A stretch of DNA of 64,000 bases from Toxorhynchites rutilus septentrionalis (GCF_029784135.1 NC_073745.1:244493624-244557623); one strand, 5' to 3'. Positions 10,654 through 22,619 are shown, numbered from the stretch's first letter. Notes: generated by a model not told the origin, from the sequence alone. A program made the numbers and translations.

Positions 10654-12960
10654 TACGTTTTTTCTAATGTAATATTCTTATTTCACAAAAAGTTCTTAGA
10701 TTTCTTAGTTCAATCTGATTGTTCCTTCTAATCTTAATTATAATGATATTGATGGAAAAACATAGGCATAACAAGTATTGAAAACCATCTAAAAAGGTTT
10801 TCGCCGATAAACCACTGTAGTTTTACATGGATGAAATTACCCTAAAAATAGAGAAAGTTATAGTTAACCCTTTCGCTACGAGCGTCGTCTATAGACGACA
10901 TCAGGGTGATACTGAAAAAGTGAAAGGGGTAATGCCCAATGTATATTTTATTCCCATTGAATTTTAATTGAAAAAAAAACTTCATTAAAAATTTGAACAT
11001 AGCTGGGGATACTTTTAAATGACCCAATATGTGAGACTGAATTATCTGAAAGGTGTACAAATCAAAACGGATCAAGGAAAGAAAACTCTTATAATAACGA
11101 GTAAGAACAATAAGTGTTATGTCTTGTCTCATAAGTGTCGTGCAATTCTCACGTTACACATTAATTAAAAATAATTAATAGTGAAATATTGAGCAATTGT
11201 TGAGTTTTAATGTAAATTGAGTGTAAACGATGGAATGAGAAATAGAAAGCCTTGGAAACGTTCCTTGAAACGAACCAATTTTCCCGAATTTCTCCGAAAT
11301 CCAATTTGCACAAAAATTACACAAAATTAAACATATAACTTTAACGCGAAAGCTGCGTGTATTTGATGACCTTCATAAAGAATTCTACGATTTTGGCAAC
11401 TGTATGAATGGCAAAAGAAGTTCGCTATGATTATGTGAATTCCGAAGAAGCCTCCGTTGGCTATCCGTTACGCACGAGGCTCCCACCCAAGAACCAAAAA
11501 ATGGTTCAATAGTGTGCAATGTTATTCATCGTTCGAATCGATAAGTGCTTCACTCCAAATATTCCCCTTTTCGCTATAACACGCATAAACTCAGTGAAAT
11601 GAGAGAACGAGATAATTGCATAATCTCCGAGAGCAGCCCTACCCTCTTTTGCCTCGTTCGAATATATATGTTGATAACAGAAAGAGGGCCCACTTATTTA
11701 CAGAAGGCAAAAGCCGTCCAATTGATTTTCAGCTGCAATGAAATTCAATTACCACGCCGCTAGCTGGCGGCACCGTGAGGAACTGCGCAGAGCAAGAGGA
11801 ATGGAATGAGATCGACGGAAAGAAAGCATTGAAACCGAGTCTAAGCGGGCGCACACACACATACTTACACACATATGCACACTTATCAATTTATGCCGCG
11901 GGCGGGTTATGTTTGGATGGTTCGATTGGTTTACTCTATTCATGCATAATTTATTGCGACCACACCACGACCTGCCCCAATACAAAACCACGCGCCGAGA
12001 CTCCGCGCGACACGAAGGCTCGACGCGGTCGGTGCAAATAGCTTGGGGCTTCGTCGCAATGATAGGGGCTGCGTTACCCAGCGCTTGAGGGGGAGACTGC
12101 TGCTGCTATGACTCGTGTCGACACGCGCGCGATGTGATAATAAAACGGCCAAATTGTGGTTAGGGGCATTGTTTGTCTAATGCGTGTGCACCATCCAATT
12201 GATTGTGATGATTCAGGGTTTTTTTTGTATTTATCTTCATGTACTTGAAGACATAAATGGGTTGAACAGTTATGATTGTAGTGCTCGTAGTCGGGTTAAG
12301 TTGAAATATTTGTATTCAACATTTGACCATCGTTTTTTTACAGGAAAAAGTTGGTCAAATGAAATTGCATTAGCTTCAATGGCATTGAGGTTGTTCATTG
12401 AATTAAATGACAAACAGTAGCGCAATGCATTGCTTACTGTTCTAGTTGAACTAACTTTGTTCACCTTTCACAGAATTCACTCTTATACACTGGGACATTT
12501 AAAAAGTATCCCCGGTTTTGGTTCAATTTTTGAATGAAGTTTTTATTTATTAAAATTCGGATAGTTTCAGAATTTCATCAGTGTTGAATCACTGTGATTT
12601 CGTTTCATTTAATCTATTTAATTGTGAACAGTAGAACCCTGAATTAATTGTTAGGCCATGTGGTAACACCTTATAATGGAAGACAAGCTTTCAATCGCAC
12701 TTTGTTTGACATCAATCCCGGGGGGCATTATTCCTGTATTTCAAAATTGCTTCAAACTATTAGAGTTAGTGTCATGTTAGACCATGAAAAATGGTTTTTT
12801 TTTCTAACTTTTATATTTCAAATTACATGTCAATCTTATTTATAATTACAATTACATCAATCAAATTACAATATCTGAATCGTACCCAACGTTATTGATG
12901 TTTATACTCACAAACTAAGAATTCCATCTTTTGATGTCGGAAGGTTTTGGGGGAGTATCA
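10654..12960. other. Single-copy-looking DNA, possible regulatory part 11500-12160
   Basis: The sequence from 11500 to 12160 is GC-richer than its surroundings and contains GAGAGAACGAGA, a CA-rich run at 11852-11882 and several GCGCG words. Overlapping short frames on both strands here (11775-12152) show no domain and no splice logic. It may be an upstream region of a gene outside the window. From 12160 to 12960 no feature is recognised. Confidence 0.3.
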
Positions 12961-13004
12961 ATAATTTTTGAGCAATTGTAATGTAACCATGTGCAAACAT
13001 TCTG

Positions 13005-13500
13005 CTCGCTTCCCCAGGTTCCATACTGCTCGCTCTCAGCTCTCTAAAGCACTGAGAGCACAAGGCAGACAATCGGAGATCCCCGTCCGGGATATCTTAG
13101 GTAGCCGTGATCCTGATCTTCTGCTTCATCTATACCTGTTCCTCAGAAACGCCGATGTCAACGTTTAATGATGTTTCCTTCGTTGTGTCCCCGTTTCATA
13201 TCCCTCCTATCCGATCGATAAACTTTTACTTAGTCGCGGCAATACATACACACACTCTTTACAGATACACAGGCCAAAGGTTGTGCAGTCCACTGATCAT
13301 TCAACAAGAGCCAAAGGTTGTACCGCTCATGACAACTCTACACGAACTGATGATTGCGCCGGCTAGTGACCATTCTATCCTGGATTCCTCGAGTCGAGAA
13401 AGACGCACCACGCTAGATATGGGGTACAGACTAGGGAGCGTTGCTGATTAATGGTCAGCTGCATCCCAATAGGAAGTATCCCATGTCGGGCACACGTACA
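13005..13500 (+). pseudogene. 3' end of a LOA/I-type non-LTR retrotransposon
   Basis: The plus frame 13005-13168 encodes ARSQLSKALRAQGRQSEIPV, then RDILGSRDPDLLLHLYLFL. This aligns with the C-terminus of the element at 19499-21837 (ARSNLENSLRARRRQSNVTV, RDVLARLNLDYMSQIYVFL), so it is the last piece of ORF2 of a related family. The stop is at 13166-13168. The next 330 bases, with GAAAGACGCACCACGCTAGA and GCTGATTAATGGTCAGC, are best read as its 3' untranslated region. The rest of the element is absent, as in a 5'-truncated insertion. Confidence 0.65.
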
Positions 13501-13504
13501 GAGC

Positions 13505-13710
13505 ATTGGAGACATGTGCAAACATTATGTGCCTTTTGTTTTGGGTCGTTGTCTTGGTAAAACTTGAATCCTTAATTCAATCCCATTTTGTTGAAGGTAA
13601 CTAAAGACAGTTGGAATGCACAAGGGCTACCATACTAAATAAGGTATTCTGAAATTGATCAACACCTTTTAATAGAAATTATGAATTTGAGTCAATCTCC
13701 ATACATTCGT
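13505..13710 (-). pseudogene. Tc1-like transposase fragment (second-Asp block)
   Basis: The minus strand at about 13500-13575 reads FKFYQDNDPKQKAHNVCTC. This is the Tc1 signature block around the second catalytic aspartate (family form FQQDNDPKHTA). Upstream, in another frame, SYLQQNGIELRI continues the relation, implying a frameshift. Nothing else of the gene is recognisable. This is a short inactive relic next to the Tigger relic. Confidence 0.6.
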
Positions 13711-13778
13711 TTCGTATGTTTCCTAGATAGTTGAATCACTGTTTCGGAGACATCCCTCCATGCTTCAAACGTCTTTAA

Positions 13779-14017
13779 CCCTTCTGTACTCGCGCGCAAA
13801 ATCGTAACACGTATACGCAAAAACCGTGTGTGGCTCTGTATTGTGTGCCTGTTGCTATTGTGTATTTTTAGGCGTTATTGGTATTTATTTAAAGTAAGAG
13901 ATACAATTGAATGAAAAAAACCCCAGAGATTTTTTTTTATATTCAGAATATTCAGTTTTAAATCAGCCTACTCATTGATTCTCGGTCTGTCAGATTGTAT
14001 GCGCGAGCGTAGTAGAT
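13779..14017. mobile_element. Possible TTAA-flanked MITE, 239 bp
   Basis: TTAA occurs at 13775-13778 and 14018-14021. The inner ends CCCTTCTGTACTCGCGCGC and, in reverse, ATCTACTACGCTCGCGCAT match over the ACTCGCGC/GCTCGCGC part only. The arrangement would fit a piggyBac-type non-autonomous element, but the match is weak and could be chance. Confidence 0.35.
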
Positions 14018-14056
14018 TTAAGATTGTTTTTCGTAATCCATTGCTTAAAGTCAGAT

Positions 14057-15000
14057 TCATTGGCATTTCAAGATGTAGTTTGTCGGTACTTTGTTTTGGT
14101 AATCTGAATGACCTGTTGGTTCATGTGCTGTAGAAAAGGGGTCATATTTGGCGGTAGAAACCTTAGTAGAAATTACCTCTATCAAGATGTCATCCGAAAT
14201 CAGCTCATGTTGGAAATGACGGGCTGTACATTTGTCAAGAAGGGGAACTGCCTTCGGTTCGATTCCCACTCTACTGGAAATTTTTCGAATATTTGGTACG
14301 AAAGACTCGTGAATCCACTTCTGAAATATGTCGTGAGTCATCCATGCATTTTTCGATGCGACATATCCAACAGGTATTTGAATGTTTTGAAAGCCCTTAG
14401 GTTCTTAGTTTTTTCCAATAATAAACATCGGCAATTTGTGAGTACCCGTAGCATTTGCGCATGGCATAAAGGTTGCTCTATCTTTTGGCATCTTTAGTCC
14501 CGGAAGAGTAGACTCTTCAGTGCATATCAAAGTGAAGAGTCTTATTAAAAAGAGCTGATTCATTCGGATTGACTGCTGAACAGGTATACAGCAGTCAATC
14601 TTCGCTCTTGCACGAAAGATAAAAATCCAGTTTGAAGGGTTCCACGCTAGGGGCATCACCAGATAGTTTCTCTCCCGAAATCTTCAGACACCGGATGCCA
14701 AAACGCTTCTTAAAATTTCGCACCCATGTTTTACTAAATTTGAAATCTTCAGGAATATCAAACTCTTTGACAAAAATTCTGGCTATTGCAAGAATTAGGT
14801 TGTTCGACATGATTTGATAATTAATACGCATTTGAACAAACCAATAAAACTGCTTCAATGGGTGATGTTTTCCGGAAGCAGCTTACTTCACTTTAGAGCT
14901 TTTGAACCCACGACGGGATGAAGCTTGCACCAACCTATCTTTATGGAGCCCAATCTCCCGATTGGTGGCACGATTTACTCCAATAGCCGTTTTTTTCTTA
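14057..15000 (-). pseudogene. Tigger (pogo superfamily) transposase relic
   Basis: Read on the minus strand, the relic has three blocks. 14858-14640 encodes FYWFVQMRI, then FKFSKTWVRNFKKRFGIRC, the CENP-B type second helix-turn-helix. 14540-14405 encodes KDRATFMPCANATGTHKLP, the block after the first catalytic Asp of Tigger DDE transposases. 14341-14057 encodes IFQKWIHESFVPNIRK, then ALLDK-like residues, where the second Asp region is expected. A degenerate N-terminal part (KKKTAIGVNRATNREIGLHK) may extend it to about 15010. Frameshifts separate the blocks and several catalytic residues cannot be placed. No terminal repeats were found. Confidence 0.75.
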
Positions 15001-15343
15001 AGTTGCATTAGGGTGACCATGAAAAAGCGGTTTTTTCTCTAACTTTTATGTTTCAAATTCTACATCAGAACTGTCTTCGTACGACTTTTAGAGCTTATCA
15101 AGACCAATATTTTGCGATGTAGAACTTGTCAATATTTCATTTATTTATTTATTCATTAATTTATACTTGTAGAGTAAGGGTTCACCCTTATAAATATTCT
15201 ACAATCGGATACCTTGTTGTTCACACCACATTCAATTGAAAACAATCCAAACAAAATTTAAACAAAAACAAAATTAAAATTAACCTAAACTCTATCATGC
15301 ATGTTGACCATTTTTAACACTCCAAAATTAATCTAACTCCTTG

Positions 15344-16500
15344 CTAATTCCTTTCATTCAGCCAGCCGATACACTCACGGCGGAATCTAGGGAAAGAATT
15401 AATAGATTTTATGTCAGTTGGAAGCAGATTCCACCAAATAATTGCACGTACAAAGAAAGTATTGCTATAATAAGATGTAATGTGATTTGTGAGAACGAAG
15501 TGGCGAACTCTAGCGCTCCGAAAGGATTGTAATTTATTGAAGAGATAGTGAGGACCGTGATGAATAATTTTAAATAAAGTGACATAGCATCTTAATTTGA
15601 AGAAATTACGAAACGAACATCCCAACAGTTGCCGTTGTAAGTTTGATACGCTAGAAAACCTAAACAAGTTGAAAACCCATCGAACACAGTGGTTAACTGC
15701 TACCCTCAATCGAGCGTAAGCAGAGACTGGAGCGTTCAAAATCAATTCGGAACCATAAGAAAAGTGAGATAAAAGAAGGGTTTTAAATAACTTAATTTTT
15801 GTTGAAACGGATAGCATACCGCTGTGAGTCTAAGATGTCGTAGGCCTGCATATATTTTCCCGCATTGTGAATTCACTTGCACATTCCATTCAAGGTTGGA
15901 TTGGAAAATGACACCAAGATTGGAAACTTTATCAACATATTCGATCTTTTCATTATTGATGATTATGTCTGGTAAATTTGTGCGCGTGTGACGCCTAGCA
16001 ATAAACATTGCTTTAGTTTTTGATGAATTAATAGGAAGCAGATTATCCGAGGACCATTTCCAAACACTCTTCAGGTCAGTGTTGATTAACTGAGCCAAAT
16101 CTTCTAAATTAGCATCAGTTGAACAAATATAAAGTTGTACATCATCTGCGAACATTTGGATGACACAAAATTTTAAAACTAATGGTAAATCGTTTAAAAA
16201 TATTGAAAAGAGAAGAGTACCTAAAACAGATCCTTGGGGTACTCCAGATAAAATATTAATTGAGCTGGATAATTTTCCATCAATTTCCACTATCTGAGTG
16301 CGAGAGTTCAGATAGGAACTGATAAGAAAAACAGCTTTACGACTAAAGTTAAACTGACAGGGCAGTTTACGCAATAATTTGACGTGAGAAACTCCACCAA
16401 ATGCTTTAGAAAAGTCTATTAAAAGCAAAAATGCTACCCCTTTTTTGTCAATAAATTGATGTATGTCATCATGAACCTTAAGCAACGCCGAAGTAGAATA
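15344..16500 (-). pseudogene. Reverse transcriptase of element A
   Basis: Frame 16485-15742 shows RT motifs in order: LLIDFSKAF (first catalytic Asp), LSGVPQGSVLGTLLFSIFLN, FADDVQLY (catalytic DD pair) and NSSKTKAMFI. A frameshift near 15800 moves to the frame ending at 15344, which encodes KIKLFKTLLLSHFSYGSELI, the thumb region, and a C-terminal WWNLLP tail typical of CR1/Jockey-group ORF2 ends. The start seen in frame is not the true one, because ORF2 begins in the endonuclease at about 23030. The remaining RT N-terminus (16500-16800) is fragmented. Confidence 0.85.
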
Positions 16501-16805
16501 ACAGATTAAACCGTTGAATAAAGTTTTGAATTTGAAATTTCAAAATTTTCTCAAAAACCTTGGACATACATACATAGAATACTGATTGGAGGAAGATTGT
16601 TCAAACAAGTAAACGTAGGTTTCTTACGAAATGGAATTAGCTTTGTAGCTTTCCAAGCGCGAGGAAATTGGGCAGTCGTTATAAAAAAATTAAGAGATAC
16701 TTTATGGGCGTAATTACGAATGGCAAAATCATTTTAATGAACCTCAAAGGAATGCCATCCATACCGATAGCATTAGAACTAACTGAAATATGGCATTCCA
16801 AATTT

Positions 16806-17276
16806 CTAACTCGTTACACGAAGCAAATGAAAAACCATCAATGTTAGGAGGTGGTATTGAAGGAAATTCCGGATCATGTGTGAAGTTTTCACCAAAAAAG
16901 AATTTATCTTATCACTAGTATTCATATGCTTTCCTTTATTACACGGACCCACAGTAACATTAAGTCGTTTGAGTTTTTTCCAAAGTTCTTTGCTTGAAGT
17001 CGCAGACTCTAAACTAGACGTCATATAGTTAGATTTGGCTTGGTTAACTTTCATGCGAAGTCTATTAAACTGAAAATGGTCCTGAGAACTTCTATTACTT
17101 TTCCATGGGCGATATGCAACATCTCTAGCTATCATAGCATTCAAAATGTTATTGTTGAACCAAGGCGCATTTGCTTTGGGACTATGAGCTCTTAATGGTG
17201 CACAATTTTCATAAATTTCAATAATCTGCTTGTTGAAGAAATCAAGAGTCAAATCAGAATCAGTGATACTATACAA
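16806..17276 (-). pseudogene. Linker between endonuclease and RT of element A
   Basis: This frame encodes APWFNNNILNAMIARDVAYR and a basic stretch FNRLRMKVNQAKSNYMTS. It is the region that follows the endonuclease in CR1/Jockey-type ORF2 proteins (W.N..I..A...RD..YR..K). It ends in a frameshifted tail at 16806. A stretch with stops at 17277-17564 separates it from the endonuclease block. Confidence 0.7.
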
Positions 17277-17564
17277 TAATGACTAATCCAAGTCATTTAA
17301 TATGTTTTGCAACTCAGAAAAATTAATTCGATTATAATCCCGAAAAATTTTCGATTTATCATCATTGCAACGAATTATGTTAAAAGATGAAAAAATCATA
17401 TCGTGATGAGAAAAACCTGGGGCTGACACTTGATTGAAATTTAGAACGAAATTTTTGTCATTTGTTAATAGAAGATCAAGCTTCCACCAGGATATAAGTG
17501 AGTAGGTTCATTATTTACACAAAACAACCCAAACCTCTCTAGAACCTCGCTGAACCGAGTTGTT

Positions 17565-17852
17565 TTAGCGCAAACTTTTTTTCAAATTTGTATTGAAATC
17601 CCCTGTCAAAATTATATTCTCATAAGCTAATGACAGTTCGGAGAGCTTCTGGTCAAGGAGGTTGGAACAATCAAATTCAGGACGGGAATAAATCACACCA
17701 AGCAAAAATTTTCTGTGATTCACTCGTATCTCAATGAATAAATATTCAATACGATCACCATCCCCCAGTTCCGTCAAAGGATTGGAAGCAGTAATAACCC
17801 TGCAATCAATATTACATTTGTGATAAATGCAAATTCCACCACCTCGACCAGC
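17565..17852 (-). pseudogene. Endonuclease C-terminal half of element A
   Basis: The frame, open from 17852, reads AGRGGGICIYHKCNIDCRVI, then FLLGVIYSRPEFDCSNLL and NIILTGDFNTNL. These are the GRGGGVAIY, G.IYRPP and GDFN motifs of AP-type endonucleases in non-LTR ORF2. The TGDFN aspartate and asparagine are catalytic residues in this family. The upstream half is at 22620-23027. The reading frame stops soon after GDFN. Confidence 0.85.
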
Positions 17853-19498
17853 TACTAGAATTTCTAAACATAGTAGAACTCTAATTGATCACGTCTTTTC
17901 AAATTATGCTACTGTTCATTCTCCGACAGAGGCCAAATTTAAAATAACTGACCATGAGACAATTTTTGTTAACATTGAGAATGGACAGAAGGACTGTGAT
18001 AGAAACAAGGTAAAGATCAAATGCTGGAAACAATATTCTCGAGAAGCTATGTCTCAACTTGTGTCGGCAAGCCTGGATTTTGAAGCAACTACTGGACATC
18101 TGAATGATAAAGCAGCTGTTCTAACTAATACTTTGAAAGAGTGTACGAATAAATTAGTAATTGAAAAATATATTGATTTGAGTAATTCGAACAGCTGGTA
18201 CTCTTTGGATCTGCTGCGCCTCAAACACAAAAGAGACAAAAAGTACAGAAAGTTTGTAAGAACTAATTTAGAAAACGATTGGAATATGTTCGCCTGAGAC
18301 ATATATTCACAGGCCTTGAAAAAGACTAGATGTGAATATATACAGAGGAAAATCGATGAACATCAAAATAATAGCAAAGGACTATGGAAAATATTAAAAA
18401 CATTATTAAATTCTAAAAATAGTATACCGCGTTCCATAGTTTTCGGAGGGTCAGGAGAACAGTCAGACCAAATTATTTCAGATAAATTTAACAGTTATAT
18501 CGTTAATAGTATTCTACTGATCAACCAAAGTATTGAGTTGGTTAGTGAACCTGTCGAAATAATACAGCCGATTATTATCAATTGCAGACTAAATTGTTTT
18601 TCACCTATCACTTTTGCTGATTTGAAAGGTATTTGTTTTTCATTGAAAAAATCGACTGGTACGCAAAAGTCAACGCAAAAGTGATTCAAGATTGTTTTCA
18701 TGTCATTGGACACGATCTGCTCGACCTGATAAATGAATCTCTACGAACTGGGTACGTGCCAAAGGTTTGGAAGGAATCCCTTGTGATTCCAATCCCCAAA
18801 GTTAATTGACGTTAATTTCGAAATAGACGGTGAGACATTAGAACGCGTGAAAGATATAAAATACTTAAAAGTTTTTTTTTATCTGTATTATAGTGACTTT
18901 CAACTCATTTGGCTGGTTCGTCACTTTTACTTCCATTTTTGGAAGAATGTCGGGAGTGAGAATTGAACTCGTGACCTTTAGCGTGAGAGGCATGGATGTT
19001 ACCACTACGCCAGATCGCCTCCCGCTTACTTAAAAGTTATCATTGATGACAATTTAACTTTTAAGTCTCACATTAACAATGTCATCAAAAAGATTGTAAA
19101 GAAGTACGGCGTTTTGTGTCGTTTGAAGATAGAGCTGACAGTTAGCAGTAAAATTAATTTGTACAAATCTTTGATTTCACCGCATATAGATTTTTGCTCG
19201 TCGATCCTATTCCCTGCAAACAATACACAATTAACGAGATTGCAGCGTTTGCAAATGCGTTTGATTTTAAGATGTAGTAGATACACTTCCTCTAGTTTGA
19301 TGTTGGACGCGCTATAGTGGCTATCTGTGAAGCAAAGAATTTATTACTTGACAATGGTGTTCATCTTTAAAATTTTAAACGGTATGCTGTCTCGATATTT
19401 GTGTGATCGAATTGAAAGAGGAAGTGATGTTCATAGATATAATACAAGAAACGCGAATGATGCAAGAACAGCAAACTTTATGTTTTTTTAATCGTTTA
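17853..19498 (+). pseudogene. Endonuclease-RT fragments of element B
   Basis: 17866-18297 encodes TLIDHVFSNY and KITDHETIFVNI, the LIDHI..N and SDH motifs closing the endonuclease, followed by the basic linker. 18316-18684 continues the linker, and 18700-18810 gives INESLRTGYVPKVWKESLVI PIPK, the start of RT. A deletion then removes the catalytic fingers and palm: the sequence jumps near 18805 to EIDGETLERVKDIKYL, the post-YADD region. Across the SINE the frame resumes at IIDDNLTFKSHINNVIKK, with SLISPHIDFCSSILF and LQRLQMRLILR. Without the catalytic core it cannot act as a reverse transcriptase. Confidence 0.8.
18874..19026 (-). mobile_element. tRNA-derived SINE, 12-bp TSD TACTTAAAAGTT
   Basis: TACTTAAAAGTT occurs exactly at 18862-18873 and 19027-19038. 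On the minus strand the element starts with a tRNA-like head: box A-like TGGCGTAGTGGTAAC and box B-like GAGTTCAATTC spaced as in a pol III promoter. It ends in a short poly(A) (poly(T) at 18872-18880 on the plus strand). It is about 153 bp. Removing the SINE and one duplication copy restores the reading frame of element B. It is a SINE, not a functional tRNA gene. Confidence 0.9.
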
Positions 19499-21837
19499 TT
19501 TTTATAGGCTCAGTTACATAAGTTTAAAGGAGCCAATCTCCTATCTGTATTGTTACAAGTATATATAAACATTTTTCATTAATTCTAGTGTTAATGAAGT
19601 AGAGAACCGATTACTCGCGGTTTGCTCGAGTTTAGAAGGGTGACATTTTTTTCAGGAAAAGGAAGGGATATAAGGATATGTTGACAATGTTCACACTCAC
19701 ATTCATCATACTCAATTCTTAAGCCTATCTTATATCTAATATGTATTTACATTTCACCTTATTCTATTGTTAGTAAGAAGGGATTTGCTTTCTCGCGGAG
19801 GAAAAGGAAAAGGAGAATATAAGGATATAAGAACAATCACACACGGAGATCGATAACTTTTAGGAAGACATATATTTGGGACATGTAATCAAGGTTTAAC
19901 CGAGCCAACACATCTCTCACCGTCACATTGGACTGTCTTCTTCTGGCCCGAAGAGAGTTTTCTAAATTCGATCTGGCAACAAGATACACCTCGCACGACC
20001 AAACAACGTGTTCGATGTCGTGGTAACCTTGGCCACAAGCACAGATATTGCCATCGGCAAGATTAAAACGAAAGAGTAGCGCGTCTAACGAACAGTGATT
20101 GGACATGAGTCGAGAGAAGGTGCGAATAAAGTCCCGACTCAAGTCCAGACTTTTGAACCATGGTTTGAGGCTAACCTTAGGGATAATCGAGTGAAACCAC
20201 CGACCCAATTCATCTTCGTTCCACTTACGTTCCACTTATGCCAGTTAGCGATGGTATTTTTACGGACTAAAGAATAAAATTCATTGAAGGCGATTTGACG
20301 CTGATAAATATCGCCTTCGATTGCACCTACCTTTGCCAATGAGTCAGCCCTCTCATTACCCGGAATTGAGCAATGAGAAGGGACCCAGACAAAGGTAATG
20401 ACATAACAGCGTCTGGTTAAAGCACTCAAAATTTCTCGTATTCTCTCAAGGAAGTACGGCGAGTGCTTTTCCGGCCTCACAGAACGGATAGCTTCGACAG
20501 AGCTAAGACTATCCGTTACAATGTAATAGTGTTCAACAGGTCGTGAAGCGACGCTGTCCAGCGCCCAGTGAATCGCTGCCAATTCAGCAATATACACTGA
20601 GCAAGGATTCTGAAGACTGTGGGAGGTGCTAAAAAATTCGTTGAACACTCCAAATCCTGTGGACTCGTTTATAGTGGACCCATCAGTAAAGTACATATTA
20701 TCACAATTGATACGCCCATACTTTGCATTGAAGATCGTAGGAACGATCCCCGATAGAAGATAATCTGGAATATCATCGATTTTCTCCTTTATGAACAGAT
20801 CAAAATGCACAGAGGAATTGATGTAGTCAGGAAAACAAACACGGTTGGGAATATACGAAGAAGGATCAACCTGCTTGGAGATGAATTCATGATATGAAGT
20901 CATGAATCCAGAATGAAAATTTAGCACGATCAGCTGCTCAAAATTTCCAATCACCAATGGGTTCATAACCATACACCGGATGAGGAACCGAAGAGATAAT
21001 AAATTGAAGCGATCTTTTAGTGGGAGTACGCCTGCCAAAACCTCGAGACTCATGGTATGCGTTGAGGGCATACATCCCAACGCGATACGGAGACAAAGAT
21101 ACTGAATTCGCTCGAGTTTAATGAGGTGTGTTTTGGCAGCTGATTGAAAACAGAAACTGCCATACTCCATCACTGAGAGAATAGTTGTTCGATACAACAT
21201 TATAAGATCTTCGGGATGGGCTCCCCACCAGGTGCCGGTAATTGTACGGAGAAAGTTTATTCTTTGTTGACATTTTTTACTCAGATACCTAATATGGGCC
21301 CCCCAAGTACATTTGGAGTCGAACCAGACCACAAGATACTTGAATGACATAGCATGAGTGATCGGTTTACCCAAAAGTTGAAGCTTTGGTTTTGCTGGCT
21401 TATGCTTCCTAGAAAAAACCACCATCTCTGTTTTCTCCGTGGAGAATTCGATCCCTAGCCCAATGGCCCAGGTTGAAAAATTGTTCAAAGTATCTTGTAA
21501 GGGTCTTTGCAGGTCGGATTCGTTTGATCCTACGACAGACACCACTCCATCATCTGCAAGTTGTCTTAGGCTGCAATTTTGTGTAAAGCAATTGTCGATG
21601 TCGCTTATATAGAAGTTGTACAAAAGGGGGCTTAAACAGGAGCCCTGAGGGAGGCCCATGTAAGAGACCCGACTTACTGCCGAATCTCCGTGAGAAAAAT
21701 TCAAATGTTTCTCACAAAGCAAGTTATATAACATATTATTCAATTGAAGCGGTAGACCCAACTTTATGTTTAGTAGGTCACAGAATTCGTTGTTGTATAA
21801 AGGTATAATTTTTTTCAATTCGATGCCCAGAGAAAAA
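19499..21837 (-). mobile_element. Element C: RNase H-bearing (LOA/I-type) retrotransposon, 5'-truncated
   Basis: It lies inside element B, with a possible 6-bp duplication AAACTT at 19493-19498 and 21838-21843. The minus strand holds the second half of ORF2 (21837-19837) and a 330-base 3' untranslated region ending in AATAAACGATT and an A-rich tail near 19499. A second copy of this 3' region with its own target duplication is at 51357-53532, and a fragment of the RNase H region is at 48533-50022. Three copies in 64 kb show the family was active in this lineage. Confidence 0.8.
19837..21837 (-). pseudogene. ORF2 of element C: RT palm to C-terminus, RNase H
   Basis: Minus-strand domains in order: RT core YMGLPQGSCLSPLLYNFYIS, then LRQLADDGVVSV (catalytic DD in the LADD form); EFSTEKTEMVVFSR; thumb. 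RNase H follows with TDGSTINESTGFGVF (first Asp), AELAAIHWAL (Glu), IVTDSLSSVEAI (Asp) and VPSHCSIPGNERADSLAK (HC..GNE.AD). The C-terminal zinc-knuckle-like segment is CACGQGYHDIEHVVWSC. The frame is open from 21837 to about 20235. There, an 11-bp tandem duplication (AAGTGGAACGT/AAGTGGAACGA) shifts the frame, and the protein continues in another frame to 19837. The N-terminal endonuclease and first RT blocks are missing. Confidence 0.85.
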
Positions 21838-22278
21838 AAACTTGCGGCAACAATGGCAGAGTCTAAGAAAATGTGTATTTCACACGTAAAATCTGTTTTG
21901 TAAACAGGTTTCCATAAAATTTTTGCCTCATAATTTATTTATGTTTATAATTGATTGACACTTACAAAATTCATTTACAGGTAAAATTATCATGTTCGTA
22001 CTGATGATGATGATGTTTTTATCTTCTTTGTTGTTAATGTATATTGTAAAAAATAATAACGAGCGTTTTCTACGAAAGTTTGAGCCTCGCGCGCGTTTGG
22101 TAGGTCTGGACTATGTTAATAATGAACACTGGCAGAGCACTGATACAAAATGAAATTTTATATGGGGTCTGAAGTGGAAACTGGAATGGGGATGGCTCAT
22201 TCAGAATTGTCGTAAACTATCTTTTCATAAGATGGTTATATCGAGTATTTCTGAATAGTGGCGGATCTCTAATATGTT

Positions 22279-22365
22279 CTTAGTTGACACTTTTAGATGT
22301 TGGGTTAAATTCCCAATCAGTCAAGGGTCTTCCCGGGTTGGAAATTTTCTTGACAGGCCTTGAGA
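22279..22365 (+). repeat. Feilai-like SINE fragment
   Basis: The text GGTTAAATTCCCAATCAGTC, followed by AAGGGTCTTCCCGGGTTGGA and AATTTTCTTGAC, matches the part after box B that I know from Feilai SINEs of Aedes. Both ends are missing. It lies in the 3' part of element B. Confidence 0.55.
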
Positions 22366-22619
22366 AAGCTTTTGATCTGATGTTGAGACTATGATTATGT
22401 AAATGTCGATACGGATAGAAACATTGTTTTTTATATCTACAGTTTCCGCCAATTTATAATGTTCGATTTATAGAAATTCATGCCGGCAACAGAGTCGTTT
22501 TTGTTTTTGCTTTGTAATGCTGGTCTCTTAACTTTAATGCAAACATAAATACTATCTATAAGATAAATCAACCTGTTCAAACCTTCGTAGGGGTATGAGG
22601 TGGGTCATCATCATCATTA

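Larger units (their letters stand above)
17853..22619 (+). mobile_element. Element B: 5'-truncated non-LTR retrotransposon inside A
   Basis: B is bounded by ACCAGC at 17847-17852 and 22620-22625, a 6-bp direct repeat, and joining across it restores the endonuclease of A. Its 3' end is a (TCA)n-like tail at 22604-22619. The coding part at 17853-19498 begins mid-endonuclease, as expected for 5' truncation. B carries a SINE (18874-19026) and element C (19499-21837). After C, 21838-22603 is B's 3' part, including a SINE fragment at about 22279-22365. Confidence 0.75.

Noticed and set aside
10865..11160. TTAACCCTTTCGCTACGAGCG as the end of a TTAA element
   Set aside because: The start resembles a piggyBac-type end and the hairpin GTCGTCTATAGACGAC is real. 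No convincing partner end was found downstream.
11749..12152. Overlapping frames on both strands in a GC-richer stretch
   Set aside because: Open by composition; no recognisable protein features on either strand.
12780..15060. Similar 50-base phrases (GACCATGAAAAA..GGTTTTTT, CTAACTTTTAT) at 12780 and 15020
   Set aside because: Same orientation and no clear boundaries. Could be shared repeat debris; not enough to call a duplication around the Tigger relic.
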